Source: Pectobacterium carotovorum
Lineage (GTDB): Bacteria > Pseudomonadota > Gammaproteobacteria > Enterobacterales > Enterobacteriaceae
Assembly (NCBI RefSeq): GCF_033898505.1
Contig: NZ_JAXAFK010000005.1
Location: 124,001-188,000 of the forward strand
Direction of reading: 5' to 3'
Length of the DNA stretch: 64,000 nucleotides
The notes below the pieces were generated by a model. It did not search any database and was not told where the DNA came from. It saw nothing but the letters and a program-made list of their open reading frames with translations. A program made the translations under genes and the position numbers. Below are positions 31,292-40,581 of the stretch, in pieces. The stretch's first letter is position 1, and each line of letters opens with the position of its first letter.

Positions 31292-32128
31292 TTAGCGTAA
31301 ATCCAACATTGCGATATGGTCCATATCGTCAAACGTCAGGTTTTCGCCGATCATGCCCCAGATAAAGGCATAGTTTTTCGTGCCGACGCCGGTGTGAATC
31401 GACCAACTGGGGGAGATTACCGCCTGCTCGTTATGCATCACCAGATGGCGCGTTTCATGCGGCTCACCCATCATATGGAAAATAATGGTGTCTTCCGCCA
31501 TGTCAAAATAGAAGTACACTTCCATTCTGCGTTCATGGGTATGTGTCGGCATGGAATTCCAGTTGCTGCCTTCCGCCAGACGCGTTAATCCCATACTCAG
31601 CTGGCAGGTGTCCACCACTTCCGGCACCAGATATTTGCAAATCGTCCGCTTGTTGCAGGTTTTGACGTCTCCCAACGGTGCTTTGATCGCATCGTCCTGC
31701 GTAATGATGCGTGTCGGGTAAACGGCATGCGCCGGTGCGCTGTTATAATACAGTTTTGCCGGTTTGGCTTTATCCAGGCTGCTGAATGCTAAGGCTTTGG
31801 TTCCCTTTCCGACATAGAGCGCTTCCTCATTGCCAACTTCATAGCTTGTGCCGTCGATGACAATTTTTGCCGGGCCGCCGATATTAATCAGCCCCAGTTC
31901 ACGCCGCTCAAGAAAATAGTTCACGCCAAACTGTTTGCCGATACCGTCGTCAAACGTTATCTCGCCATCCACTGGCATAATTCCGCCCACCACAATACGG
32001 TCGATATGGCTGTAAGTCATGGTGTACTGATTTGGCGTAAATATCTGCTCAATCAGAAATTTCTTTCTCAGCTCAGTGGTATCAAGCGTTTTCGCATGTT
32101 CACTGTGTACACTTTGTCGTACGTCCAT
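31292..32128 (-). CDS. kduI: 5-keto-4-deoxyuronate isomerase
   Basis: Cupin-type zinc isomerase converting 5-keto-4-deoxyuronate, a product of pectin lyases, to 2,5-diketo-3-deoxygluconate. The 278 residues match E. coli KduI in length, and the metal ligands are in family positions: His196 and His198 (MPTHTHERR), Glu203 and His245 ([18 protein letters not shown]). It sits 11 bp downstream of kdgT in one operon. This gene and KdgT are the main signs of pectin catabolism in the window. Confidence 0.97.
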   Translation of the reverse strand: MDVRQSVHSEHAKTLDTTELRKKFLIEQIFTPNQYTMTYSHIDRIVVGGIMPVDGEITFDDGIGKQFGVNYFLERRELGLINIGGPAKIVIDGTSYEVGNEEALYVGKGTKALAFSSLDKAKPAKLYYNSAPAHAVYPTRIITQDDAIKAPLGDVKTCNKRTICKYLVPEVVDTCQLSMGLTRLAEGSNWNSMPTHTHERRMEVYFYFDMAEDTIIFHMMGEPHETRHLVMHNEQAVISPSWSIHTGVGTKNYAFIWGMIGENLTFDDMDHIAMLDLR

Positions 32129-32139
32129 TTTGTTACCTT

Positions 32140-33096
32140 TTATGCGTGTTTAGGTGAAAAGCGTTTTGCCCATAATGCCGTGATGACGGGCACCAATACT
32201 GACGTCACGATGACGCTGGTGGCGACTAGCGCTGTCGCCTGTTGAGCAACCGGCGCGAATTCTGGAGCCATATTGGCGATGAGCAGAGGTGTGGCGACGG
32301 CGGCACCTGCGCTGCTGGATGCGGCCACGCCTGCGGTTCCATTACCGCCGCCGATGAATTTATCCGCCAGAATCAACGGAATACCCGTAACCACAATCAC
32401 CAGCAGGCCGAGGAAGATACCCGCGAAGCCAGTTTGAAGGATCACGGCTAAATTAATCGTGTTGCCCAACGCAAAAGCGAAGAAAGGAATCAGCGTTTGT
32501 ACTGAATTACCGAACAGCTTTCTCAGGTCCGGGTCCAGGTTGCCTAGTGCGAAACCAATCAGGAAAGGCAGGACCGCGCCGACAAATAGCTGAGGTTCAA
32601 AGGTGGCAATGCCGCTGGCACCCAGAATGACCATGGTCATCAACGGGCCGGATTCCAGAGACATCAGGACGAACGCGCCTGCCTCTTCTTTCGAGCCGTA
32701 TTGGTTCATCAGTGCGGCGTACAAACCGCCGTTCGTCATGTCCATTGCCGCGACTAGCGCCAGCACGGAGATCCCGGCCAGCATACCGTTTTGGATGCCA
32801 TCTCCCGGCAAGAATGTGCCCGCGATCAGCGCCACAACCCAGGCCGTGGCGATTTTGGTGACTACCAGAACGCCTGATTTTCTCAGCATCGTTCCCGTCG
32901 CTTTAAATTCGATGGACGCACCCATGCAGAAAAACCAGACTGCCAGAATAGGGATAGTGCCGGTAATCAGGCCGTTACTGAAAGACCCTAAATATTTCCC
33001 CGCGCCTGGCGTAAAGGTATTACAGAGTGCGCCCAAAAAGAGCGGCACCAGCATTAATCCCCCTGGGATTTTATCAATAGCTTGTTTGATTTTCAT
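32140..33096 (-). CDS. kdgT: 2-keto-3-deoxygluconate permease
   Basis: Proton symporter importing 2-keto-3-deoxygluconate and related pectin catabolites. The 318-residue protein has about ten hydrophobic helices and is nearly collinear with E. coli Kdg[89 protein letters not shown] and [18 protein letters not shown]. The start at 33096 follows GAGG; an ATG four codons upstream is possible. It is transcribed before kduI. Confidence 0.96.
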   Translation of the reverse strand: MKIKQAIDKIPGGLMLVPLFLGALCNTFTPGAGKYLGSFSNGLITGTIPILAVWFFCMGASIEFKATGTMLRKSGVLVVTKIATAWVVALIAGTFLPGDGIQNGMLAGISVLALVAAMDMTNGGLYAALMNQYGSKEEAGAFVLMSLESGPLMTMVILGASGIATFEPQLFVGAVLPFLIGFALGNLDPDLRKLFGNSVQTLIPFFAFALGNTINLAVILQTGFAGIFLGLLVIVVTGIPLILADKFIGGGNGTAGVAASSSAGAAVATPLLIANMAPEFAPVAQQATALVATSVIVTSVLVPVITALWAKRFSPKHA

Positions 33097-33133
33097 AAAA
33101 GACCTCATTAAAAGATAAAAGCATGTTCAGCCC

Positions 33134-33209
33134 GCTTTCAGTGAAAGCAGAAAGATGTTTGATATAAAGTAATATATGTAAATAAAACCTAATCGGTTAT
33201 TACCCGATT
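33134..33209. promoter_or_regulatory. kdgT upstream region with two small palindromes
   Basis: The 327-bp gap 33097-33423 is A+T-rich. It holds GCTTTC-AGT-GAAAGC (33134-33148), which would be in the kdgT leader, and AATCGG-N7-CCGATT (33191-33209). AATAAAAC and GTTATT half-sites near 33181-33201 recall a poor KdgR box. No clear -10/-35 pair could be fixed. Confidence 0.35.
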
Positions 33210-33315
33210 CCATTAAATAGTGAAGATGGCTACCCTTATTATTAAATTGATAATGAATACTATTCGTTGTCTTGATATTTATGGTCTTAGCCATTTTTCA
33301 GGTATAAATGGCCTT

Positions 33316-33348
33316 CCCGTAATGCGTAATTCGCGCTTACGGGTTTTT
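33316..33348 (+). terminator. plus-strand terminator with no plus-strand gene upstream
   Basis: CCCGTAA (33316-33322) pairs with TTACGGG (33337-33343), with further TGCG/CGCG pairing inside, followed by TTTTT (33344-33348). The T run is on the plus strand, while both flanking genes (kdgT and the IclR gene) are on the minus strand, so the transcript it ends is unknown. Confidence 0.65.
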
Positions 33349-33423
33349 ATGTCGTGACGATTACTGAATGACGTTCAAGACGTCACTCATTAAAATTGAC
33401 TATGGCTGTTTTCGATAAATATA

Positions 33424-34212
33424 TTATCTAATATCAATATTCCGGCTGTTAATATGATCGGTAATTGCTTTGCTGGTTTTAATCAGGCTTGCCAGATGCT
33501 TCTCTTTTTTTCCATTAGCATATTGTGATTGCATACCGTTAACGCCGATGGCAGCGATGACCTCGCCGTTTTGGTTAAAAATCGGTGCGGCCATACAGCA
33601 GATTTCTTCTATATCTTCGCCGTCATCTATAGCCCAGCCCTGTTCCTTGACGATTTTCAGGTGCTGTAGGAAATCTTCTTTATTGGTAATCGTCCGGGGT
33701 GTCAAATATTCGAAGGTACAATCGGCAATGAGTGAGTCAATTCTTTCCTGTGGTAGCCAGGCCAATAGCACTTTTCCCAGAGACATACGGTTAAATACAA
33801 TTTTCTTACCTTCCCAGGATGTTTTTACGATGGCCTTGGGAGATTCCACTTTACTCAGGAAGAAACCGTTATCGCCGTCCAGAATACCGAGATGGCAGGT
33901 CAACTCCGTCTCTTTGACCAGTTCATGCATAAAATTAATGGTGTCTTTACGCAGATCGATATTCTTTATTACCAGACCGCCCAGCTCAAACAGTCTTAAT
34001 CCCAAAACATAACGGCCATCAGCACGCTGGCGCAGCAACTGTGTCACCACCAATACTTCTAACAGGTGGTGTACGCTGCTTTTCGGGATAGACAAATCAG
34101 TACAAATCTCAGTGAAGCTGGCTTCGTCATGTTTAGCGATGTAGTCAATAATCATCACCAAACGGACGGCTGCTGGCGCTTTACTGTGTTCGAGCTGTTG
34201 GAATATATTCAT
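33424..34212 (-). CDS. IclR-family transcriptional regulator
   Basis: The 262-residue protein has an N-terminal winged helix (about 10-75; VRLVMIIDYIAKHDEASFTEICTDLSIPKSSVHHLLEVL) and a C-terminal effector domain (HLGILDGDNGFFLSKVESPKAIVKTSWEG, MSLGKVLLAWLP, IAAIGVNGMQSQYANGKKEKHLASLI). It is not KdgR, whose sequence is clearly different, though both are IclR members. Position beside kdgT-kduI suggests a role in uronate or related sugar use (inference). The start at 34212 (MNIFQQLEHSKAP) lacks a clear ribosome site. A long palindrome ends just upstream, pointing to autoregulation. Confidence 0.85.
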   Translation of the reverse strand: MNIFQQLEHSKAPAAVRLVMIIDYIAKHDEASFTEICTDLSIPKSSVHHLLEVLVVTQLLRQRADGRYVLGLRLFELGGLVIKNIDLRKDTINFMHELVKETELTCHLGILDGDNGFFLSKVESPKAIVKTSWEGKKIVFNRMSLGKVLLAWLPQERIDSLIADCTFEYLTPRTITNKEDFLQHLKIVKEQGWAIDDGEDIEEICCMAAPIFNQNGEVIAAIGVNGMQSQYANGKKEKHLASLIKTSKAITDHINSRNIDIR

Positions 34213-34216
34213 GATT

Positions 34217-34252
34217 GTTCTATATATAAAACTACGGTTTCCTATATAGAAC
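34217..34252. promoter_or_regulatory. palindromic operator at the IclR gene start
   Basis: Perfect 10-bp arms GTTCTATATA (34217-34226) and TATATAGAAC (34243-34252), spaced 16 bp, ending four bases from the start codon. Arm spacing places the half-sites on one DNA face about two and a half turns apart, which fits a dimeric or tetrameric IclR regulator controlling itself. Confidence 0.6.
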
Positions 34253-34330
34253 AATAATAACGCAACGGTAATTTATTTACCTAGATGCAGATCACAAAAT
34301 AACCGTGAAATGGTTGAATATTTCAATATA

Positions 34331-34349
34331 AATGAAACGTAGTTTTATT
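34331..34349. promoter_or_regulatory. KdgR box-like site
   Basis: AATGAAACGTAGTTTTATT matches the published Erwinia KdgR consensus AATRAAAYRNYRTTTYATT at 18 of 19 positions. It lies 119 bp upstream of the IclR-family gene. The 347-bp gap 34213-34559 also holds the palindrome at 34217 and the dispersed repeat at 34468. Confidence 0.65.
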
Positions 34350-34467
34350 AGGGAAACAAGATAGCGCTATTTTGGCGAGAAAGAGAAAGATGCCAGACCT
34401 TATGAAAATAAGGTCTGGCTAATAGTAGAATGGTTATTAGCGAATATAGGTCACTTAAGCCCGTTAT

Positions 34468-34552
34468 TAGGGGAAACACAGGGGGGAGGTTCCCGCAGGA
34501 GGCCTCACCCCTGTGGTCGCCCCGTGTATCTCGATGCTTAAACGATCGGCAT
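34468..34552 (-). repeat. 85-bp dispersed intergenic element, copy B
   Basis: Same family as 20075-20159 and 60962-61045 but on the minus strand. Here the arms CACAGGGG and CCCCTGTG pair perfectly around the GAGG...CCTC core. It starts 7 bp after the tex stop codon, in the sense direction of tex. Confidence 0.88.
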
Positions 34553-34559
34553 GAGGTGA

Positions 34560-36893
34560 TTAACGCTTTTTAAAGGCGGCGGCTAACGCATCACCCATCG
34601 CGCTGTTGCCTGTAGCGGGTGCGTTAGCCGGACGAGGACGTGATTTACCTGCTGGCTGACGCGATGAGGTGTTGTTATCGCCGCGCGCATTGCCACCGCC
34701 ACGGCGCGATGACGTCTCACCCGGCTGTTCATCAAGGCGCATGGTCAGCGCGATGCGCTTGCGTTGCAGATCCACTTCCATCACTTTCACTTTTACGATG
34801 TCGCCTGCTTTCACGACCTTGTGCGGGTCATCGACGAAATGATCGGCCAGTGACGAAATGTGGACCAAACCGTCCTGATGGACGCCGATATCCACAAACG
34901 CGCCAAAGTTGGTGACGTTGGTGACCGACCCTTCCAGAATCATGCCCGGCAGCAGATCGTTTAAGGTTTCCACTCCCTCGGCGAAGCTGGCGGTTTTAAA
35001 CTCAGGACGCGGATCGCGGCCCGGTTTTTCCAGCTCTTTGATGATGTCGGTCACGGTCGGTACACCGAAACGCTCATCGGTGAAATCTGCTGGTTTCAGG
35101 TTACGCAGCGCGTTGGGGTTCCCCATCAGCGCCTGCAACGCCTGTTCGGTTGCCGCCAGAATGCGCTCTACGACCGGATACGCTTCCGGGTGGACGGTAG
35201 AAGCATCCAGTGGGTTATCGCCGTGGTTGATGCGCAGAAAGCCCGCACACTGTTCAAAGGCTTTTGGCCCCAGACGGCTGACTTTCAGCAGCTGTTCGCG
35301 GTTGTGGAAGCGGCCATTCTCATCGCGCCAGGTCACAATATTTTGCGCCATCATGCGCGTCAGTCCGGCGACACGCGTTAACAGCGCCACGGACGCGGTG
35401 TTCAGGTCAACGCCGACGGCGTTTACGCAGTCTTCGACCACCGCATCCAGTTTCTTCGCTAGCAGACTCTGGCTTACATCATGCTGATACTGGCCCACGC
35501 CGATGGATTTCGGGTCGATCTTCACCAGCTCCGCCAGCGGATCCTGCAAACGACGGGCGATCGACACCGCGCCGCGCAGCGAGACATCCAGATCGGGGAA
35601 TTCCAGCGCAGCTAGCTCGGAGGCGGAATACACCGACGCGCCTGCTTCGCTGACGATCACTTTCTGTGCTTTGATATCTGGGAACTGTTTCTGCGTGTCG
35701 AGGAAGAAACGCTCGGTTTCACGTGAGGCGGTACCGTTGCCGATCGCCACCAGCTCAACCTGATGCTTGAGGCACAGCGCGGCCACAACCGTAGCCGCTT
35801 TAGCTGCCTGACCGGTATGCGGATAAATGGTGTCGGTCGCGACCAGCTTGCCCGTGGCATCCACCACCGCGACTTTTACGCCAGTACGCAGGCCGGGATC
35901 GAGACCCATCGTGGCGCGCATGCCTGCCGGAGCGGCCATCAGCAGGTCGTGCATGTTGCGGGCGAAGACGTTGATTGCTTCATCTTCGGCCTTTTCGCGC
36001 ACGCTGCCCATCAGTTCGGTTTCAAGGTGCAGCAGCACTTTAATACGCCACGTCCAGCTAATCACCGCGCGTCGCCAGCTGTCTGCTGCGGCATTCCCCA
36101 AACGCAGGTTTAGGTGGTCGATAATAATCTGTTCGCAGTAGCTCTCACGCGGCGCTTCTTCATGTTGCGGATCGGCATTCAGCGCCAGCTGCAGCACGCC
36201 TTCGTTACGGCCACGGAACATCGCCAGTGCGCGGTGTGAAGGCACCTGAGCAATCGGTTCATGATGATCGAAATAGTCACGGAACTTCGCGCCTTCTTCC
36301 TCTTTCCCTTCCACGACACGGGAAACCAGATGGGCGTTTTTCCACAGGTAGTTACGCACTTTTGCCAGCAGCGTGGCATCTTCGGCAAAGCGTTCCATCA
36401 GGATGTAACGCGCGCCGTCCAGCGCGGCTTTCACGTCCGCTACGCCTTTCTCGGCATCGACATAAGCCTGAGCCGTCAGCTCCGGATCCTGGCTTGGGTC
36501 TTGCCACAGGCCGTCGGCCAGCGGTTCCAGACCGGCTTCAATCGCGATTTGGCCGCGCGTGCGGCGCTTCGGTTTATACGGCAGATAGAGATCTTCCAGC
36601 TCGGTTTTGCTCAGTGTGCCGTTAATGGCAGTGGCGAGCTGTGGGGTTAATTTTCCCTGCTCGTCGATGGATTTCAGAATAGTCTGGCGTCGATCTTCCA
36701 GTTCACGCAGGTAGCCGAGACGCGTTTCGAGCTGACGCAACTGGGTGTCATCCAGCCCGCCGGTCACTTCTTTACGGTAACGGGCGATAAAAGGGACGGT
36801 ATTTCCTTCGTCCAGCAGACGGACTGCGGCGTCTACCTGCTCCGTACGCGCCTGCAATTCGCTGGCGATAATGTGGCTTAATGAATCATTCAT
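34560..36893 (-). CDS. tex: RNA-binding transcription accessory protein Tex
   Basis: Conserved nucleic-acid-binding protein (YhgF in E. coli) linked to transcription and RNA processing. About 777 residues: N-terminal helical Tex region ([22 protein letters not shown]), YqgF/RuvC-like domain ([21 protein letters not shown]), helix-hairpin-helix region ([21 protein letters not shown]) and a C-terminal S1 domain ([31 protein letters not shown]), then an Arg/Gly/Asn-rich tail. The start at 36893 (MNDSLSHII) follows E. coli; 36917 is an alternative. In E. coli it lies beside greB and ompR; here greB is 5.6 kb away and flipped. Confidence 0.95.
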   Translation of the reverse strand: MNDSLSHIIASELQARTEQVDAAVRLLDEGNTVPFIARYRKEVTGGLDDTQLRQLETRLGYLRELEDRRQTILKSIDEQGKLTPQLATAINGTLSKTELEDLYLPYKPKRRTRGQIAIEAGLEPLADGLWQDPSQDPELTAQAYVDAEKGVADVKAALDGARYILMERFAEDATLLAKVRNYLWKNAHLVSRVVEGKEEEGAKFRDYFDHHEPIAQVPSHRALAMFRGRNEGVLQLALNADPQHEEAPRESYCEQIIIDHLNLRLGNAAADSWRRAVISWTWRIKVLLHLETELMGSVREKAEDEAINVFARNMHDLLMAAPAGMRATMGLDPGLRTGVKVAVVDATGKLVATDTIYPHTGQAAKAATVVAALCLKHQVELVAIGNGTASRETERFFLDTQKQFPDIKAQKVIVSEAGASVYSASELAALEFPDLDVSLRGAVSIARRLQDPLAELVKIDPKSIGVGQYQHDVSQSLLAKKLDAVVEDCVNAVGVDLNTASVALLTRVAGLTRMMAQNIVTWRDENGRFHNREQLLKVSRLGPKAFEQCAGFLRINHGDNPLDASTVHPEAYPVVERILAATEQALQALMGNPNALRNLKPADFTDERFGVPTVTDIIKELEKPGRDPRPEFKTASFAEGVETLNDLLPGMILEGSVTNVTNFGAFVDIGVHQDGLVHISSLADHFVDDPHKVVKAGDIVKVKVMEVDLQRKRIALTMRLDEQPGETSSRRGGGNARGDNNTSSRQPAGKSRPRPANAPATGNSAMGDALAAAFKKR

Positions 36894-37225
36894 GGGTCTG
36901 ATATCAGTCGTCATCAAGTGAATTAAATAAGTGAGGACAGTTATACGGATTGAGCGTGCAAAATGCCAGCCGCTGCCGTCTGGAAAACGCGGATGATCTC
37001 GCGTTGTTCAGTGCAACAAAATTTACCTAAATCAATATTCCGTCAGATTCTTGCAATCCACGCACGATTTTAGCGTATGACATACGTTGGCTTGTTTCAC
37101 GGTGAATTGAGTGTCGCTGTAAATGGCGTGTCGCGTTAATCAGGGTATGTAGCACGGAATGACCTATCCAGAAGCCCGTGAGAGCGAACGAGAACAACAT
37201 CATTATTCGGGCAGGAGAAAGGTTC
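36894..37225. other. 332-bp intergenic region between tex and the citrate synthase paralog
   Basis: Divergent promoter region. The only feature that stands out is the 13-bp palindrome CGTATG-A-CATACG at 37074-37086. No RNA gene or coding region was recognised. Confidence 0.4.
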
Positions 37226-38509
37226 ATGACAGTCAGAACGTCCACGTTGACGGCAGAAGGGCAGGCGAGTATCGCGCTGGAGATGCGTTCCGGCGTGCTG
37301 GGGAAAGCGGCGGTGGATATTCGCCCGCTTGGTGAAAATGGGCTGTGTAGCTATGATCCCGGTTTTGCCAATACGGCAGGATGTGAATCGGCGATTACCT
37401 ATATTGATGCGGTGAATAGCGTGCTGCTGCATCGGGGTTTCCCTGTCGAACAGCTTGCTGAGCAGTGTGACTTTACCGAAGTCTGTTACATCCTGCTGCA
37501 TGGCGAAGCGCCTTCGGCGGAGGCGTATGCGAAATTTGCCGACAACATTACCCGCCATACGCTGGTTCATGAGCAAATTACCCGGATGTTCAGCGGTTTT
37601 CGTCGCGATTCCCATCCGATGGCGCTGATGTGCGCGGTGGTGGGCGCGCTGGCTGCGTTCTATCACGATGTGTTGGATATCCATAATGCGGAGCATCGCG
37701 AGCTGGCGGCGGTGCGGCTGCTGTCGAAAATGCCGACGCTGGCGGCGATGTGCTACAAATATTCCATCGAACAGCCGTCTGTTTATCCCCGCAATTCACT
37801 CTCTTATACCGGCAACTTCCTGCACATGCTGTTTTCAATTCCGGCGGAGAAATATGAGGTGAATCCGGTGCTGGAACGGGCGATGAACCGTATCCTGATT
37901 CTGCATGCCGATCATGGTCAATGCCCGTCAACGATGGCGGTCAGAGCGTCTGGTTCTTCCGGCGCAAACCCGTTTGCCTGCATTGCGGCTGGGTTGGCAT
38001 CGATGTGGGGGCCGCTGCACGGCGGAGCGAACGAAGCCTGTATGCGCATGCTGGAAGAGATCAAAACGGTCGATCGCGTCCCTGAATTCGTACGACGTGC
38101 GAAAGATCGCTGTGACTCATTCCGCCTGATGGGGTTCGGTAACTCGGTCTACCAGCATTTTGATCCCCGCGCGGCGATTCTGCGTAAAACCTGTTACGAA
38201 GTGCTCAATGAACTGGGTACGGAAGACAGCCTGTTGCAGGTGGCGATGGAGCTGGAACATATCGCCATGACCGATGCGTATTTTCTGGAGAATAGACTGT
38301 ATCCGAGCGTCGATTTCTATACGTCGGTCATCCTGAAAGCGATGGGGCTGCCGCCGTCCATGTTTACGGTCATTTCCACCGTCGGCAGGACGATCGGTTG
38401 GATTGCGCATTGGGATGAGATGCACAAGCAGGATGAAATCAGCATCTACCGTCCGCGCCAAATTTATACCGGACAGCCGCGCCGTGATTATGTTTCCAAA
38501 AAAGACTGA
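37226..38509 (+). CDS. citrate synthase paralog with altered active site
   Basis: The 427-residue type II citrate synthase homolog aligns with GltA throughout ([74 protein letters not shown]). The catalytic His of HGGANE (265) and the Asp of VDFYTS are kept, but the oxaloacetate-binding GFGHRVY of GltA is GFGNSVY here: Asn306 replaces the E. coli His305 equivalent and Ser replaces the next Arg. Such a protein may act on another 2-oxoacid or be weak. The true gltA normally lies with sdh genes, so this is likely a second copy. The start at 37226 follows AGGAGAAAGG. Confidence 0.85.
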   Translation: MTVRTSTLTAEGQASIALEMRSGVLGKAAVDIRPLGENGLCSYDPGFANTAGCESAITYIDAVNSVLLHRGFPVEQLAEQCDFTEVCYILLHGEAPSAEAYAKFADNITRHTLVHEQITRMFSGFRRDSHPMALMCAVVGALAAFYHDVLDIHNAEHRELAAVRLLSKMPTLAAMCYKYSIEQPSVYPRNSLSYTGNFLHMLFSIPAEKYEVNPVLERAMNRILILHADHGQCPSTMAVRASGSSGANPFACIAAGLASMWGPLHGGANEACMRMLEEIKTVDRVPEFVRRAKDRCDSFRLMGFGNSVYQHFDPRAAILRKTCYEVLNELGTEDSLLQVAMELEHIAMTDAYFLENRLYPSVDFYTSVILKAMGLPPSMFTVISTVGRTIGWIAHWDEMHKQDEISIYRPRQIYTGQPRRDYVSKKD

Positions 38510-38601
38510 TGTTTCCCAAAAGTTTCCAGTTAGAGCAATGACGTGATTGTCACCATGATGCCGATGCCGTGGCATCATGGTGATAGTGAACAGGAATAAG
38601 C

Positions 38602-40269
38602 CTAGAATTTTTCCCAGTTATCCTGTGTGTTGCCGACTGGCGCGAGGGCTAAGCGAGCCGGTTGTGCTTTCTTCGCCATCGGTGCCGGGCGGGCTGCTGG
38701 TGTGCCGCGCAGGTGGAAATGGTTCATGAGCGCAACCAGATGGGATGACTGTTCGCGCAGGCTGGTTGCCGCATTGGCGGATTCTTCCACCAGCGTCGCG
38801 TTCTGCTGGGTAACCTGATCGAGCTGGTTCACCGCATCATGAATTTGCGAAATGCCGGATTCCTGCTCCTGCGTTGTCGTCCCGATCTCGCTGATTAAAT
38901 CCGCCACGCTGCGTGCCTGACGCACTAGCTCATCAATGGTGCTGCCGGTGTCTTCAACCAGACGGTTGCCCGCTTCCACTTTTTCGACGCTGGTATTGAT
39001 GAGTAACGCAATCTCTTTAGCGGCGGAGGCGGAGCGCTGTGCCAGCGAGCGCACTTCCCCAGCCACCACGGCGAAGCCGCGGCCTTGCTCACCAGCACGT
39101 GCGGCTTCGACCGCCGCATTCAGCGCCAGAATGTTGGTCTGAAAAGCGATGCCGTCAATGACGCTGATGATATCGCGGATTTTGTGTGAGCTGTCGGAGA
39201 TTTCTTTCATGGTAATCACCATATCGCCTATCGCCTCGCCGCCCTTGGTCGCGGTTTCACTGGCCTGGCTGGCAAGCTGAGTGACGCTACGCACGGTATG
39301 CGCATTCTGACGAATCGCCTGACTCATCTGTTCCATCGACGCCGCGGTCTGCTGCAGGCTGGCGGCCTGTTCTTCCGTGCGCTGGCTCAGGTTTTCGCTG
39401 CCAGCGGCGATTTGGCTGGAGCCGGAAGCGATAGCTTCGCTGCTCTGCCGCACCTGCTCAACGATATCGCCCAGGTTATTACTCATGTGGCGCATGGTGG
39501 CTAACAGGCTGCTGTGATCATCCGGCTTGATGTGGATATCAACGGCCAGATCGCCATCAGCCACCTGCCGGGCAACGTGGGTGGCGTAGAGCGGTTCGCC
39601 ACCCAGCTGATTTTTCAGCGTGCGGGTAATCAGCCAGGCCACGACCGCGGCCATCGCAGCGGCGGCAAGGGCGAGAATCAGCATAATCACGCTGCCGGAG
39701 TACGCGCTATGCTGTGCGTGGCTGACAATCTCGTTGGTATCCTGCTGCTGTGAGGCCATCATCGCGTCCAACACTTTGAACAATGCGTTTTGCGCGGGCT
39801 GCATCTCATTGAGAATAATGGCGTTACCTTTCAGACGCTGCTCGGGATCGGTGGATTGCACCAGTTCTATGGCTTTCAAAAAGGCCGCAAGGTACGGCGG
39901 GCGAGTGTCCTGAAACTGTTTCAGCAGCGCGCTGGTGCCTTCGGTATCCAGCTGTTGCCCCAGCTTTTTCAGATTAGCGGTGTTGCGGGCGATTTGCTCA
40001 TCGACGAACTGCTTTTCCTGCCTGATTTGCTCAGGGTTGGTGCTGATTGCAATGTTGCGGATCAGGCGGGCATTGGCGTCAAAACCGGCTTTCACTTCCT
40101 GAATCAATAACATGTTCGCTAACGTCGTGCCGGAAAGCCGGTTGATGTCGTTACCCAGCCCAACCAGTTGGAGTCGTCCGAAGAATGCCACCATCAAGCT
40201 GATGATGATAACCAGAGAAAATCCCATACCCAGCATCTTGCCGAGTTTGATTCTGTTCAGCATATTCAT
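38602..40269 (-). CDS. methyl-accepting chemotaxis protein
   Basis: Inner-membrane chemoreceptor of 555 residues: TM1 (about 10-30), periplasmic four-helix-bundle sensor (about 35-185), TM2 (about 188-212; VIMLILALAAAAMAAVVAWLI), HAMP (about 213-265) and a signalling coiled coil whose hairpin tip is IDGIAFQTNILALNAAVEAARAGEQGRGFAVVAGEVRSLAQRS. The C-terminus NWEKF fits the xWxxF CheR/CheB-docking pentapeptide of high-abundance receptors such as Tar and Tsr. The start at 40269 is six bases after AAGG; 40275 is directly adjacent to that site and less likely. Ligand unknown. Confidence 0.93.
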   Translation of the reverse strand: MNMLNRIKLGKMLGMGFSLVIIISLMVAFFGRLQLVGLGNDINRLSGTTLANMLLIQEVKAGFDANARLIRNIAISTNPEQIRQEKQFVDEQIARNTANLKKLGQQLDTEGTSALLKQFQDTRPPYLAAFLKAIELVQSTDPEQRLKGNAIILNEMQPAQNALFKVLDAMMASQQQDTNEIVSHAQHSAYSGSVIMLILALAAAAMAAVVAWLITRTLKNQLGGEPLYATHVARQVADGDLAVDIHIKPDDHSSLLATMRHMSNNLGDIVEQVRQSSEAIASGSSQIAAGSENLSQRTEEQAASLQQTAASMEQMSQAIRQNAHTVRSVTQLASQASETATKGGEAIGDMVITMKEISDSSHKIRDIISVIDGIAFQTNILALNAAVEAARAGEQGRGFAVVAGEVRSLAQRSASAAKEIALLINTSVEKVEAGNRLVEDTGSTIDELVRQARSVADLISEIGTTTQEQESGISQIHDAVNQLDQVTQQNATLVEESANAATSLREQSSHLVALMNHFHLRGTPAARPAPMAKKAQPARLALAPVGNTQDNWEKF

Positions 40270-40581
40270 AAACATCCTTAATTTTTTGACATGCTATGAA
40301 GGCATAACGGAGGGGGCTTGCTATCGTAATTGATGCAAGTAATGACAAGGAATTATAGCTATGTTTTGCATTTTCGGGATACATCGGTAACTCCCGCGCT
40401 CAAAAACATATCGATAAGAATATCTTTAATATCGGCAGGAAAAGCGTTCAGTTGATCACGTAAATTACGGCAAACGGGATTTCGTATGAAATGTGTGATC
40501 TGAGAGACAAAATGCGCGGTGTTATGGTGTGGGTTAATGCAGGCGGTGCGTTAGCTCGTTATAAGCTAACGCACCGGTCAA
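40270..40581. other. intergenic region between the chemoreceptor and the acyltransferase
   Basis: 312 bp carrying the chemoreceptor promoter (not resolved; no convincing sigma-28 box seen) and the strong hairpin at 40544-40576. Confidence 0.4.
40544..40576. terminator. 13-bp hairpin after the OlsF-like gene
   Basis: CGGTGCGTTAGCT (40544-40556) pairs perfectly with AGCTAACGCACCG (40564-40576). It begins 6 bp past the stop of the minus-strand acyltransferase. No T run follows, so it may act as a Rho-assisted terminator or 3' stabiliser. Confidence 0.6.

Noticed and set aside
33246..33266. Possible Fur box near GATAATGAATACTATTC
   Set aside because: Only the first half fits the consensus, and the neighbouring genes concern pectin catabolism; kept only as a palindrome.
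33424..34212. Calling the IclR-family gene kdgR
   Set aside because: Its sequence differs clearly from Erwinia KdgR, apart from shared family fold.
37226..38509. Calling the citrate synthase homolog gltA
   Set aside because: It lacks sdh neighbours and the conserved oxaloacetate-site His, so the name would mislead.
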